Below are positions 7,858 to 16,350 of a stretch of 64,000 bases of DNA, in pieces. Both the position numbers and the translations under genes were made by a program. Origin of the DNA: an uncultured Prevotellaceae bacterium. Its GTDB lineage: Bacteria > Bacteroidota > Bacteroidia > Bacteroidales > Bacteroidaceae. The stretch lies in NCBI GenBank assembly GCA_947167455.1, contig CAMVIB010000004.1:1-64000 (forward strand), given 5' to 3'. A model generated the notes under the pieces. The model was given only the letters and a program-made list of their open reading frames with translations, had not been told where the DNA came from and made no database searches. The stretch's first letter is position 1. Every line of letters begins with the position of its first letter.

Positions 7858-9273
7858 ATGAAAACAAAATTCCTACTCTTGGCAGCAATCGGCACACTAC
7901 TCCTCGCCACCGCCTGCACCAACGACGACGAGATCGCACCTGTCGTGCAAACCGCAGAAGAGGAGATGCCTGTAGCGTTTGACACATACCTCAACAGCAA
8001 CAGCCAAGGCAGCACACGAGCTTATTCCAGCGGCCTCTTCAAGACTACAGACTTGCAGACTGACGGCTTCGGCATCTTCGCATATAATACATCTTCAGAG
8101 TGGAGCACAGCCAAAAGCACAGCCACACCCAACTTCATGTACAACCAGCAAGTGACATATTCAGCTGGCGCATGGGAGTACACGCCAGTGAAGTACTGGC
8201 CCAATATGACTACGAAAGGAACTGGCGACCCCAACACAATTATTGACGGGCAGACAGGCAACGATGCATACGCCACCTCCAACGCCTTTGTCAGCTTCTT
8301 TGCCTATGCCCCTTACATCCCTACGGTCAGCAACAAAACCAGCGGACTAGACATGAACGACGGGAAGGTCTATGGCAGCACGGCTGATACCCAAGTAGAA
8401 CATGGTATTACCGAAATCGTGAGTTCAACAGCTACAGGCGTACCTACCATAAGCTACACAATGAACCCCGATGCCTCACAGAGCCAGGACCTGCTGTGGG
8501 GTACCGCTCCGCTGAGTGGTGTCAACTACACGGCTGTTAATGGCAATACCATTGCCAAAGCAGCTGGCTTGCCACTGACAGACATGGTGAAGCCAGACAC
8601 ACATACCAAGATTAAATTCCTCTTCCAGCACGCACTCGCAGCACTGAGGATGGATCTCAACCTGGCTATCGACCAGCTCGCAGCCGGTGGCACTTTGGCC
8701 GAAAACACGACGGTGAAGATCAACAGCATCACCTTGGCTCCCAAGGGCAATGCACCAACGCAGGGATTCGCAACCGTGGGTAAGCTATCGCTCGAAAATA
8801 GCACAGCTAACACTCCGGCATGGACGTCAAACGGAACAGATGCTTTGACTCCTGGGAACCTCTCTATCGGAGGTGCAAGTCCTAACGTAAATATCAATTC
8901 AGCCCTGACAACGGGCATCACTATGAGTGGAGATCCACTTGCTTTTTCGCCCACGCTTCCAGCTCCTGTCTTTGGCACTACTACGACAGACGCCCTTATG
9001 TTCATCCCTGTCTATTCCTCGGTTGCAGATTTTGATGTCACAGTAACCATCGACTATGATGTCATCACAGCTGATGAGGCTCACTATGGTACGGACGGTG
9101 AGGTTACTGTCAATAATGTTATCTCTAAGGATGTTACGTTGAAGTCCTTCCGTGCCGGTCGCCTCTACGCACTGCATCTTGTGCTTGGTCTAACAAGCGT
9201 CAAGATTGATGCCGAGGCACAAGACTGGTCTGTCGAGGAGCAAGTCATTGACCTGCCTCGCAACCTCGACTAA
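7858..9273 (+). CDS. Fimbrillin family lipoprotein (large pilin 2)
   Basis: This 471-residue Mfa-like fimbrillin has lipobox LLATAC (Cys20), then PVAFDTYLNS and Arg54 in GSTRAYSS, the putative maturation site. It shares NFMYNQQV, WEYTPVKYWPN, FFAYAPY, a GVNYTAVNG segment, FLFQHAL and the C-terminal DLPRNLD with the gene at 5715. The two therefore arose by duplication and have diverged mainly in exposed regions. It may be an alternative major pilin or a second shaft subunit; the sequence alone cannot decide. It lies between two hairpin-bearing intergenic regions and may be transcribed separately. Its base composition resembles that of its paralogue, less GC-rich than the downstream genes. Confidence 0.88.
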   Translation: MKTKFLLLAAIGTLLLATACTNDDEIAPVVQTAEEEMPVAFDTYLNSNSQGSTRAYSSGLFKTTDLQTDGFGIFAYNTSSEWSTAKSTATPNFMYNQQVTYSAGAWEYTPVKYWPNMTTKGTGDPNTIIDGQTGNDAYATSNAFVSFFAYAPYIPTVSNKTSGLDMNDGKVYGSTADTQVEHGITEIVSSTATGVPTISYTMNPDASQSQDLLWGTAPLSGVNYTAVNGNTIAKAAGLPLTDMVKPDTHTKIKFLFQHALAALRMDLNLAIDQLAAGGTLAENTTVKINSITLAPKGNAPTQGFATVGKLSLENSTANTPAWTSNGTDALTPGNLSIGGASPNVNINSALTTGITMSGDPLAFSPTLPAPVFGTTTTDALMFIPVYSSVADFDVTVTIDYDVITADEAHYGTDGEVTVNNVISKDVTLKSFRAGRLYALHLVLGLTSVKIDAEAQDWSVEEQVIDLPRNLD

Positions 9274-9309
9274 GCCGTCTTTTGCGAGGGAATGCATACC
9301 TTTATCCCC

Positions 9310-9337
9310 GTTGGGCGGCGGCTTGCCGCCGCCCAAC
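9310..9337 (+). terminator. GC-rich hairpin after large pilin 2
   Basis: A 12-bp perfect stem (9310-9321 with 9326-9337) around loop CTTG lies 36 bases after the stop. It resembles the hairpin at 7291-7321, as expected if the gene was duplicated with its 3' end. Confidence 0.65.
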
Positions 9338-9369
9338 TTCATAAAAGACGTAAAAAACACATACTCTGC

Positions 9370-9400
9370 TTGCGTTCTCAGAAAAATTCTTTACCTTTGC
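9370..9400 (+). promoter_or_regulatory. Promoter of the AAA/nuclease trio
   Basis: A TTG at 9370-9372, a 19-base spacer and TACCTTTGC (9392-9400) fit the Bacteroidales consensus. The ATG follows at 9425, after AAGGA. With only short gaps downstream, this promoter could also drive the small fimbrillin genes from 14162 on. Confidence 0.65.
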
Positions 9401-9424
9401 CCACGTGAACCAAAGCAAGGAATT

Positions 9425-10996
9425 ATGACTGCACAACCTCTCCCACGTCTGCCTCTCGGCATACAGACCTTCGAGAAAATCCGCGAAGGCGGCTACCTCT
9501 ATGTGGATAAGACCGCCCTCATCCACCGCATGACCCACGACTACAGTTACGTGTTCCTGAGCCGTCCGCGCCGCTTCGGCAAGAGCCTGCTGTGCAGCAC
9601 CCTGAAGAGCTACTTCGAGGGTCGCCGCGACCTCTTCCACGGTCTTGCCATGGAGCAGCTGGAGACGGAATGGCGCCAGCACCCCGTGCTGCTGCTCAGT
9701 CTGGCGTCTGCCAAGGGCGGCACTCCCGAAGACTTCTGGGAGGTGGTGAATGCCCAGCTCGTGTCGCTGGAGCGCCAGTATGGCGTGGAGCGGACGACCG
9801 ACAACCTGGGCGCACGCCTGTACCAGCTCATCCGCCAGAGCAGCGAGCGTGCGGGCGAGAAGGCCGTGGTCATCATCGACGAATATGATGCGCCGTTGCT
9901 CGCAGTGCTCCATGACCCCGAGCGTCTGGAGCAGATGCGTACCGCCACACGCTCTCTCTTCGGCTGCCTAAAGGACTGCGACCCCTACCTGCGCTTCACC
10001 TTCCTCACCGGCATCACCAAGTTCTCGCAGGTGAGCATCTTCAGCGAGCTTAACAACCTCTTCAAGATTTCCATGCTCCCGCGCTATTCCGCGCTGTGCG
10101 GCATCACGCAGGAAGAGCTTGAGACGCAGATGCTGCCGCGCGTGGAGCAGCTGGCACGCGACCTGGGCGTCACGGTTGAAGAGACGCTGTTGCGCCTCAA
10201 GCAGAACTACGACGGCTACCATTTCGCCGAAGATCTCACCGACATCTACAACCCATACAGCCTTCTCAACGCCTTCGACTGGGGCAAGATGAACGACTTC
10301 TGGTTCGACACGGGTACGCCCTCCTCTGTGACGCAGATGATGAGGAAGTATGACAAGGGCGTGATGCGTTTTGACGACGGCTGCACGTGCAATGCCTCTG
10401 AGTTCGATGCCCCCACCGAGAAGATGGTGAATCCGTTACCATTCCTCTATCAGAGCGGCTACCTCACCATCAAAGAATATAATCGTGTCACCGACCGCTA
10501 TGTGTTGAAGTACCCTAATGCCGAGGTACGCAATGGCATGATGCAGGCTCTTATACCATTCTATGTGGAACCGGACACCATACAGACCAATTCTGTCGTG
10601 GCGGATGTCTATGAGGCCATCCTCGCAGACGACCTCGACACGGCCCTGCGCACCCTGCAGGCATACCTCGCCTCCGTGCCTTACGCCGAGCATGCCACCT
10701 CCGAGGGGCACTACCAGACGATGCTCTACGTGGTGTTCTCGCTGCTCGGGCGCTACATGCAGATGGAGGTGCGCACCGCCCGTGGCCGCATCGACCTGCT
10801 GCTGTCCAACCGCACTGACCTCTACGTCATGGAGCTGAAGCTGGACCGCCCCGCCGCCGAGGCCCTGGCGCAGATAGACCAGAAGGGCTACCTCCTGCCC
10901 TACACCCTCGACGGCCGCCGCCTCCACAAGGTGGGCATCGCCTTCAGCACCGAGAGCCGCACCCTCAGCGAGTGGCTCATCGAAGAATCTAAATAA
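9425..10996 (+). CDS. AAA-ATPase-like / PD-(D/E)XK nuclease protein, copy 1
   Basis: This 523-residue protein joins an N-terminal AAA-ATPase-like domain to a C-terminal PD-(D/E)XK nuclease-like domain, the arrangement known as DUF1703 and abundant in Bacteroidales. Visible motifs are a P-loop-like RPRRFGKS (47-54), Walker B VVIIDEYD (148-155), FLTGITKFSQ (193-202), and the conserved YDGYHF and IYNPYSLLNAF. The nuclease core is RIDLLL (Asp457) plus MELKL (Glu470, Lys472). Both active sites look intact. The family's cellular role is unsettled. The start at 9425 follows AAGGA and the promoter; a longer frame from 9206 overlaps the pilin gene and is rejected. Copies 2 and 3 follow after three bases each. 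Confidence 0.9.
   Translation: MTAQPLPRLPLGIQTFEKIREGGYLYVDKTALIHRMTHDYSYVFLSRPRRFGKSLLCSTLKSYFEGRRDLFHGLAMEQLETEWRQHPVLLLSLASAKGGTPEDFWEVVNAQLVSLERQYGVERTTDNLGARLYQLIRQSSERAGEKAVVIIDEYDAPLLAVLHDPERLEQMRTATRSLFGCLKDCDPYLRFTFLTGITKFSQVSIFSELNNLFKISMLPRYSALCGITQEELETQMLPRVEQLARDLGVTVEETLLRLKQNYDGYHFAEDLTDIYNPYSLLNAFDWGKMNDFWFDTGTPSSVTQMMRKYDKGVMRFDDGCTCNASEFDAPTEKMVNPLPFLYQSGYLTIKEYNRVTDRYVLKYPNAEVRNGMMQALIPFYVEPDTIQTNSVVADVYEAILADDLDTALRTLQAYLASVPYAEHATSEGHYQTMLYVVFSLLGRYMQMEVRTARGRIDLLLSNRTDLYVMELKLDRPAAEALAQIDQKGYLLPYTLDGRRLHKVGIAFSTESRTLSEWLIEESK
9443..9819 (+). repeat. Direct repeat A, 5' block of nuclease copies 1 and 2
   Basis: By eye, 9443-9819 reads the same as 11024-11400, an offset of 1581 bases. 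It covers the start of the AAA domain. Copy 3 (from 12605) follows it closely at first, then diverges after the block encoding ASAKGGT. Confidence 0.85.
10575..10996 (+). repeat. Direct repeat B/C, 3' nuclease block of all three copies
   Basis: Positions 10643-10996 match 12224-12577 (offset 1581). Positions 10575-10968 match 13740-14133 (offset 3165). The block encodes the whole nuclease-like domain, identical in the three proteins apart from the extreme C-terminus of copy 3. Confidence 0.87.
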
Positions 10997-10999
10997 GCA

Positions 11000-12577
11000 A
11001 TGACAATGACTACACCTCCCCTGCCACGTCTGCCTCTCGGCATACAGACCTTCGAGAAAATCCGCGAAGGCGGCTACCTCTATGTGGATAAGACCGCCCT
11101 CATCCACCGCATGACCCACGACTACAGTTACGTGTTCCTGAGCCGTCCGCGCCGCTTCGGCAAGAGCCTGCTGTGCAGCACCCTGAAGAGCTACTTCGAG
11201 GGTCGCCGCGACCTCTTCCACGGTCTTGCCATGGAGCAGCTGGAGACGGAATGGCGCCAGCACCCCGTGCTGCTGCTCAGTCTGGCGTCTGCCAAGGGCG
11301 GCACTCCCGAAGACTTCTGGGAGGTGGTGAATGCCCAGCTCGTGTCGCTGGAGCGCCAGTATGGCGTGGAGCGGACGACCGACAACCTGGGCGCACGCCT
11401 ATATCAGCTCATCCGCCAGAGCAGCGAGCGCTCGGGCGAGAAGGCCGTGGTCATCATCGACGAATATGATGCGCCGCTGCTCACCGTGCTCCACGACCCC
11501 GAGCGTCTGGAGCAGATGCGTACCGCCACGCGCTCTCTCTTCGGCTGCCTCAAGGACTGCGATCCGTACCTGCGCTTCACCTTCCTCACCGGCATCTCCA
11601 AGTTCTCGCAGGTGAGCATCTTCAGCGAGCTTAACAACTTGGCAAAGATTTCCATGCTCCCGCGCTATTCCGCCATCTGCGGCATCACGCAGGAAGAGCT
11701 TGAGACGCAGATGCTGCCACGTGTTGAGCAGCTGGCCCGCGACATGGGACTTACGCTCGAAGAGACGCTGCTACGCCTCAAGCAGAACTACGACGGCTAC
11801 CATTTCGCCGAAGATCTCACCGACATCTACAACCCCTACAGCCTGCTCAACGCCTTCGACTGGGGCAAGATGAATGACTTCTGGTTCGACACGGGTACGC
11901 CCTCCTCGCTCGTGAACATGCTACGCAGCTTCGACACCTCGCTGCCCGACCTCGACAACGGCTGCGAATGCTCGGCAAATGAGTTCGACGCTCCGGCCGA
12001 GAAGATGCTCACCCCGATGCCTTTCTTCTACCAGAGCGGCTACCTCACCATCAAGGACTATGATGCCGACATGGACTCGTATGTCCTGCGTTACCCTAAC
12101 CGCGAGGTGCGCAACGGCATGATACACGCTCTCATTCCTTACTATATCGACCCCAACCCCCTGCGCCCGTCGGGCATCATCGCCGATGTCTATCGTGCCA
12201 TACGCCGCGACGACATGGACGATGCCCTGCGCACCCTGCAGGCATACCTCGCCTCCGTGCCTTACGCCGAGCATGCCACCTCCGAGGGGCACTACCAGAC
12301 GATGCTCTACGTGGTGTTCTCGCTGCTCGGGCGCTACATGCAGATGGAGGTGCGCACCGCCCGTGGCCGCATCGACCTGCTGCTGTCCAACCGCACTGAC
12401 CTCTACGTCATGGAGCTGAAGCTGGACCGCCCCGCCGCCGAGGCCCTGGCGCAGATAGACCAGAAGGGCTACCTCCTGCCCTACACCCTCGACGGCCGCC
12501 GCCTCCACAAGGTGGGCATCGCCTTCAGCACCGAGAGCCGCACCCTCAGCGAGTGGCTCATCGAAGAATCTAAATAA
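11000..12577 (+). CDS. AAA-ATPase-like / PD-(D/E)XK nuclease protein, copy 2
   Basis: This 525-residue tandem paralogue starts three bases after copy 1 stops, with ATG twice (MTMTT). The first ~130 residues after the start segment and the last ~115 are identical to copy 1. The region between (about 215-395) differs, most strongly from the DTGTPSS motif to the start of the nuclease block. Walker A-like RPRRFGKS, Walker B VVIIDEYD and the D...ExK nuclease residues are kept. The junction with copy 3 repeats the junction with copy 1 (AATAAGCAATGACAATGACT), marking the unit of tandem duplication. It is presumably translated from the same mRNA as its neighbours. Confidence 0.9.
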   Translation: MTMTTPPLPRLPLGIQTFEKIREGGYLYVDKTALIHRMTHDYSYVFLSRPRRFGKSLLCSTLKSYFEGRRDLFHGLAMEQLETEWRQHPVLLLSLASAKGGTPEDFWEVVNAQLVSLERQYGVERTTDNLGARLYQLIRQSSERSGEKAVVIIDEYDAPLLTVLHDPERLEQMRTATRSLFGCLKDCDPYLRFTFLTGISKFSQVSIFSELNNLAKISMLPRYSAICGITQEELETQMLPRVEQLARDMGLTLEETLLRLKQNYDGYHFAEDLTDIYNPYSLLNAFDWGKMNDFWFDTGTPSSLVNMLRSFDTSLPDLDNGCECSANEFDAPAEKMLTPMPFFYQSGYLTIKDYDADMDSYVLRYPNREVRNGMIHALIPYYIDPNPLRPSGIIADVYRAIRRDDMDDALRTLQAYLASVPYAEHATSEGHYQTMLYVVFSLLGRYMQMEVRTARGRIDLLLSNRTDLYVMELKLDRPAAEALAQIDQKGYLLPYTLDGRRLHKVGIAFSTESRTLSEWLIEESK

Positions 12578-12580
12578 GCA

Positions 12581-14155
12581 ATGACAATGACTACACCTCC
12601 CCTGCCACGTCTGCCTCTCGGCATACAGACCTTCGAGAAAATCCGCGAAGGCGGCTACCTCTATGTGGATAAGACAGCCCTCATCCACCGCATGACACAC
12701 GACTACAGTTACGTGTTCATGAGTCGTCCGCGCCGCTTCGGCAAGAGCCTGCTGTGCAGCACCCTGAAAAGCTACTTCGAGGGCCGCCGCGACCTCTTCC
12801 AAGGTCTTGCCATGGAGCAGCTGGAGACGGAATGGCGCCAGCACCCTGTGCTGCTGTTGAGCTTGGCGTCTGCCAAGGGCGGCACCGTTGAAGAATTCAA
12901 TGACAAGATCAACATTCAGCTGTCAAGGTATGAGGAGCAGTATGGAGTGAAAAGTGGCGGCGACACTCCAGGTGCCCGTTTGCAGACGCTGATAGAAAAG
13001 ACCCCGGCATGCATGGGTGGCGAGAAGTGCGTGGTCATCATCGACGAATACGACGCTCCTATGCTCACCGTGCTCCACGATGCCGAGCGTCTCGAACAGA
13101 TGCGCACTGCCACACGGTCGCTTTTCGGCTGTCTGAAGGACTGCGACCCCTACCTGCGCTTCACCTTCCTCACCGGCATTACCAAGTTCTCGCAGGTGAG
13201 CATCTTCAGCGAGCTCAACAACCTGGCAAAGCTCACCATGGAACCAGAATACTCAACCATTTGTGGCATCACTCAGGATGAGCTGGAAATGCAGATGGCA
13301 TTGTGGGTGGAGCGGTTGGCCACGAAACTGAACATCAGCGTGGATGATGCTTTGCAACGTCTGAAGAAGAACTACGACGGCTACCACTTTGCCGACGATT
13401 TGACAGACATATACAATCCCTACAGCCTCATTAACGCCCTGCACTTTGGTCGCATGCGTGACTTCTGGTTCGACACTGGCACACCATCGTCGCTGGTGCG
13501 CATGATGGAGCGGTTCGGTTCCAACGTCATGAGCTTCGACGACGGCTGTAAATGCGATGCCAGCGAGTTCGATGCTCCTACGGAGAAGATGCTCACTGCC
13601 ATGCCATTCTTCTACCAAAGTGGCTATCTCACCATTAAGGGTTATGACCCGAACACCGACCGCTATGTGCTGCGCTATCCCAACCGTGAGGTGCGCAACG
13701 GCATGATACAGGCACTGATCCCCTACTATGTTGAGCAGAACACCATACAGACCAATTCTGTCGTGGCGGATGTCTATGAGGCCATCCTCGCAGACGACCT
13801 CGACACGGCCCTGCGCACCCTGCAGGCATACCTCGCCTCCGTGCCTTACGCCGAGCATGCCACCTCCGAGGGGCACTACCAGACGATGCTCTACGTGGTG
13901 TTCTCGCTGCTCGGGCGCTACATGCAGATGGAGGTGCGCACCGCCCGTGGCCGCATCGACCTGCTGCTGTCCAACCGCACTGACCTCTACGTCATGGAGC
14001 TGAAGCTGGACCGCCCCGCCGCCGAGGCCCTGGCGCAGATAGACCAGAAGGGCTACCTCCTGCCCTACACCCTCGACGGCCGCCGCCTCCACAAGGTGGG
14101 CATCGCCTTCAGCACCGAGAGCCGCACCCTCAGTGAGTGGGTTATTGAAGATTAG
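12581..14155 (+). CDS. AAA-ATPase-like / PD-(D/E)XK nuclease protein, copy 3
   Basis: This is the third and most divergent tandem copy, 524 residues. The N-terminus up to ASAKGGT is nearly the same as in copies 1 and 2. The stretch that follows (about 103-390) is clearly different, for example VEEFNDKINIQLSRYEEQYG and an extra CMGGEK before Walker B. From TIQTNSVVADVYEAI onward it returns to identity with copy 1, at the DNA level too, and ends WVIED instead of WLIEESK. The catalytic motifs are kept. The sharp switches between identity and divergence point to gene conversion. Its stop is six bases before the fimbrillin start at 14162, tying the trio to the pilus operon. Confidence 0.9.
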   Translation: MTMTTPPLPRLPLGIQTFEKIREGGYLYVDKTALIHRMTHDYSYVFMSRPRRFGKSLLCSTLKSYFEGRRDLFQGLAMEQLETEWRQHPVLLLSLASAKGGTVEEFNDKINIQLSRYEEQYGVKSGGDTPGARLQTLIEKTPACMGGEKCVVIIDEYDAPMLTVLHDAERLEQMRTATRSLFGCLKDCDPYLRFTFLTGITKFSQVSIFSELNNLAKLTMEPEYSTICGITQDELEMQMALWVERLATKLNISVDDALQRLKKNYDGYHFADDLTDIYNPYSLINALHFGRMRDFWFDTGTPSSLVRMMERFGSNVMSFDDGCKCDASEFDAPTEKMLTAMPFFYQSGYLTIKGYDPNTDRYVLRYPNREVRNGMIQALIPYYVEQNTIQTNSVVADVYEAILADDLDTALRTLQAYLASVPYAEHATSEGHYQTMLYVVFSLLGRYMQMEVRTARGRIDLLLSNRTDLYVMELKLDRPAAEALAQIDQKGYLLPYTLDGRRLHKVGIAFSTESRTLSEWVIED

Positions 14156-14161
14156 ACTTAA

Positions 14162-15235
14162 ATGATGATTGCGAGCGAAAGACACATACTTATTCTAATA
14201 CTACTTGCCTGTGTCCTGACGACGGGCTGTTCCTCTGATGATGAGTCGGTGGAGGAGGGCGGTGTTGCCATCTCCTTTGCCGCTGTCAGCGTTGAGGCCG
14301 ACGACAGCGGCGTGCAGACCCGCACCGGTGATTCCCGTGAGCTGCTGTCGATGCGCAATACGGGTTTCAGCGTATTCGCCAGCCACAACGCCGCCACGAC
14401 GCTTGACTTCATGTACTGCCAGGAGGTAGCCTACACACAGCCACACTATCCCGATGTCAGTGCCCACTGGCACTATACGCCGTTGAAGTACTGGCCCGTG
14501 CCCGTAGGCACACTACATTTCCATGCCTTCGCCCCCTACGCCCCACAGACCACCACCGACACGGGTCAGACGGGCGTCATTGGCGTCGGCGCCACCACTG
14601 GCAGCTCTCCTGTGCCGCAGGTCAGATACCGCACAGCCTTGAGTGCCGCCGATGTTGCCAACCTTCTCTATGCCAGCGCCGATGTCACCACGCCATCCCT
14701 CACGCTGACCTTTCGCCACGCCCTGGCGCGAGTGGGCATTACCATGAAGCTCGCCGCAGAACCCGCCGCCGGAACACGCGTGCTCTTGGAGAGCATATCC
14801 TTGGAGAGCAAAACCGAGACACCCATCGCTCGCACAGCCATCTGCACCCTCGGGCCCACGCCCACATGGAGCGGCTACGCCACGGAACCCACGCGAACGT
14901 TCACCTTCTCCAACGACCCTGCGAGCGCCACGGACTACGCCTCGCTGCTCGGCGACGTGCGCTATGTGCCCACGCTGCCCGCCAAGTGGCAACCCAACCC
15001 CGGTTTGACGACGACAGCCGTCAACCTCATAACCCTCGGCGACTACGCCGCATACCTATACCTCATCCCACAGGCGGAACTCACCTTCACCTGCACCACA
15101 CGCTACCGCATCTGCACCCCTGGGGCAGAGACACTCAGCGACACGCAGACGAAGAGCTTCGACGTCACACTCAGCGGCGCCCAGGCCCTTGCCGTGGGAC
15201 GTACCATCAATCTGAACCTGACGCTGACCCCATGA
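14162..15235 (+). CDS. Fimbrillin family lipoprotein (small pilin 1)
   Basis: This 357-residue Mfa-like protein has lipobox LTTGC (Cys23) and Arg54 in VQTRTGDS, the putative maturation site 31 residues after the lipidated Cys. Hallmarks are LDFMYCQEV, WHYTPLKYWP and FHAFAPYAP. It is shorter than the pilins at 5715 and 7858 and as GC-rich as its downstream neighbours, so it may be a minor or tip subunit. It begins six bases after nuclease copy 3, and its stop overlaps the next start as ATGA, so coupled expression is likely. Confidence 0.82.
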   Translation: MMIASERHILILILLACVLTTGCSSDDESVEEGGVAISFAAVSVEADDSGVQTRTGDSRELLSMRNTGFSVFASHNAATTLDFMYCQEVAYTQPHYPDVSAHWHYTPLKYWPVPVGTLHFHAFAPYAPQTTTDTGQTGVIGVGATTGSSPVPQVRYRTALSAADVANLLYASADVTTPSLTLTFRHALARVGITMKLAAEPAAGTRVLLESISLESKTETPIARTAICTLGPTPTWSGYATEPTRTFTFSNDPASATDYASLLGDVRYVPTLPAKWQPNPGLTTTAVNLITLGDYAAYLYLIPQAELTFTCTTRYRICTPGAETLSDTQTKSFDVTLSGAQALAVGRTINLNLTLTP

Positions 15236-16350
15236 GATACTGCTATACCTTTGCCCTGATGCTCCTGCTGACAGCATGCACTGCCGACGACACCGTGCCG
15301 ACCTCTGCCGGCGGTAGGGGAGCCGTGTGCTTCGACACCTATGTGCCTACACCAGCCGTGAGCGCCACACGCGTGGCGGCAGCCTACGATGCCGACGGCG
15401 GCATACCCTCTGGTGGCAGCATAGGCGTCTATGCCTACTACCACGACAACAGCACCTGGGCCGCCGACTGGGCTGCTGAGCCGCGTCGCACACGCCCCAA
15501 CTTCATGCTCAACCAGCAGGCCACCAACGCCACGCCTGGCAGCTTCTACACCTATGCCCCCGTCAAGTACTGGCCCAACGATGGCGGCGACAAGGTGAGC
15601 TTCGTGGCCTACTACCCTTACACCAACGCTGCCAATGCCGCCGCCACGGGCATAACGCCGCAGCTGGCGGAAGATGCCGCCGCGTTGCCTTCCTACGCCT
15701 TCACCGTGCAGACAGCCACCAGCGACCAGGTCGATTTCCTCGTCAGCACGCTGCTGTCCGACCTGCCCAACGGCACCGTTGCCGTGATGCCCAGCCAGGC
15801 CGCCGACCGCAGCCAGCTCACCACCACCGACCGAGTGCGCTTCCGCCTCTACCACGCCACGTCGAAGGTCATCGTCAGTGTCGTCGTCAGCGACGAGCTG
15901 CGAGAGCGTCTCGTTAGCTTCACAGCCAGCAACATACGCATCGCGGGGCTCCATGACAGCGGCACCCTTGCCTATACCGACGGCAACACCTTCGCATGGT
16001 CGGCACAGACGGGGAGCCAGACCTACGCCTTCGAGCGAGGTGTGCCACAGCTGCTGCTGCCGCAGACGCTCGCCGACGGCGTGCGCCTGACGATGGACTA
16101 CAGCCTGACGTTCAACACCGACGGCACCGTATATCGCTACGACGGCTCAGGACAACCCGTAGCCATCGACCAGTACACCTACACCACCACTGGAGCCTCC
16201 GTACAGCTCAACAGCGTGCCTGCCGGCGCCCCCATCACCGAGTGGCTGCCCAACCACGTCTATCACTACATAATCCGCCTCGGAGCCGACAGCATAGAGT
16301 TCACCGGGCAGGTGGCCGAGTGGGGCGAATACATCTGGGTGCCTCTGTGA
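15232..16350 (+). CDS. Fimbrillin family lipoprotein (small pilin 2)
   Basis: This 372-residue Mfa-like protein has lipobox LLLTAC (Cys16), a FDTY strand and Arg47 in SATRVAA, 31 residues after the Cys. Hallmarks are NFMLNQQ, YTYAPVKYWPN and FVAYYPY. The start is the ATG in the ATGA overlap; the longer open frame upstream is the shadow of the previous gene. It overlaps the next gene by one base (TGATG). Probably a minor pilin of the same pilus, by position and family. Confidence 0.82.
   Translation: MRYCYTFALMLLLTACTADDTVPTSAGGRGAVCFDTYVPTPAVSATRVAAAYDADGGIPSGGSIGVYAYYHDNSTWAADWAAEPRRTRPNFMLNQQATNATPGSFYTYAPVKYWPNDGGDKVSFVAYYPYTNAANAAATGITPQLAEDAAALPSYAFTVQTATSDQVDFLVSTLLSDLPNGTVAVMPSQAADRSQLTTTDRVRFRLYHATSKVIVSVVVSDELRERLVSFTASNIRIAGLHDSGTLAYTDGNTFAWSAQTGSQTYAFERGVPQLLLPQTLADGVRLTMDYSLTFNTDGTVYRYDGSGQPVAIDQYTYTTTGASVQLNSVPAGAPITEWLPNHVYHYIIRLGADSIEFTGQVAEWGEYIWVPL

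Noticed and set aside
9206-9424. N-terminal extension of the first AAA/nuclease protein
   Set aside because: The frame is open through the end of the pilin gene, the terminator hairpin and the promoter. The ATG at 9425 follows AAGGA and gives the same N-terminus as copies 2 and 3.
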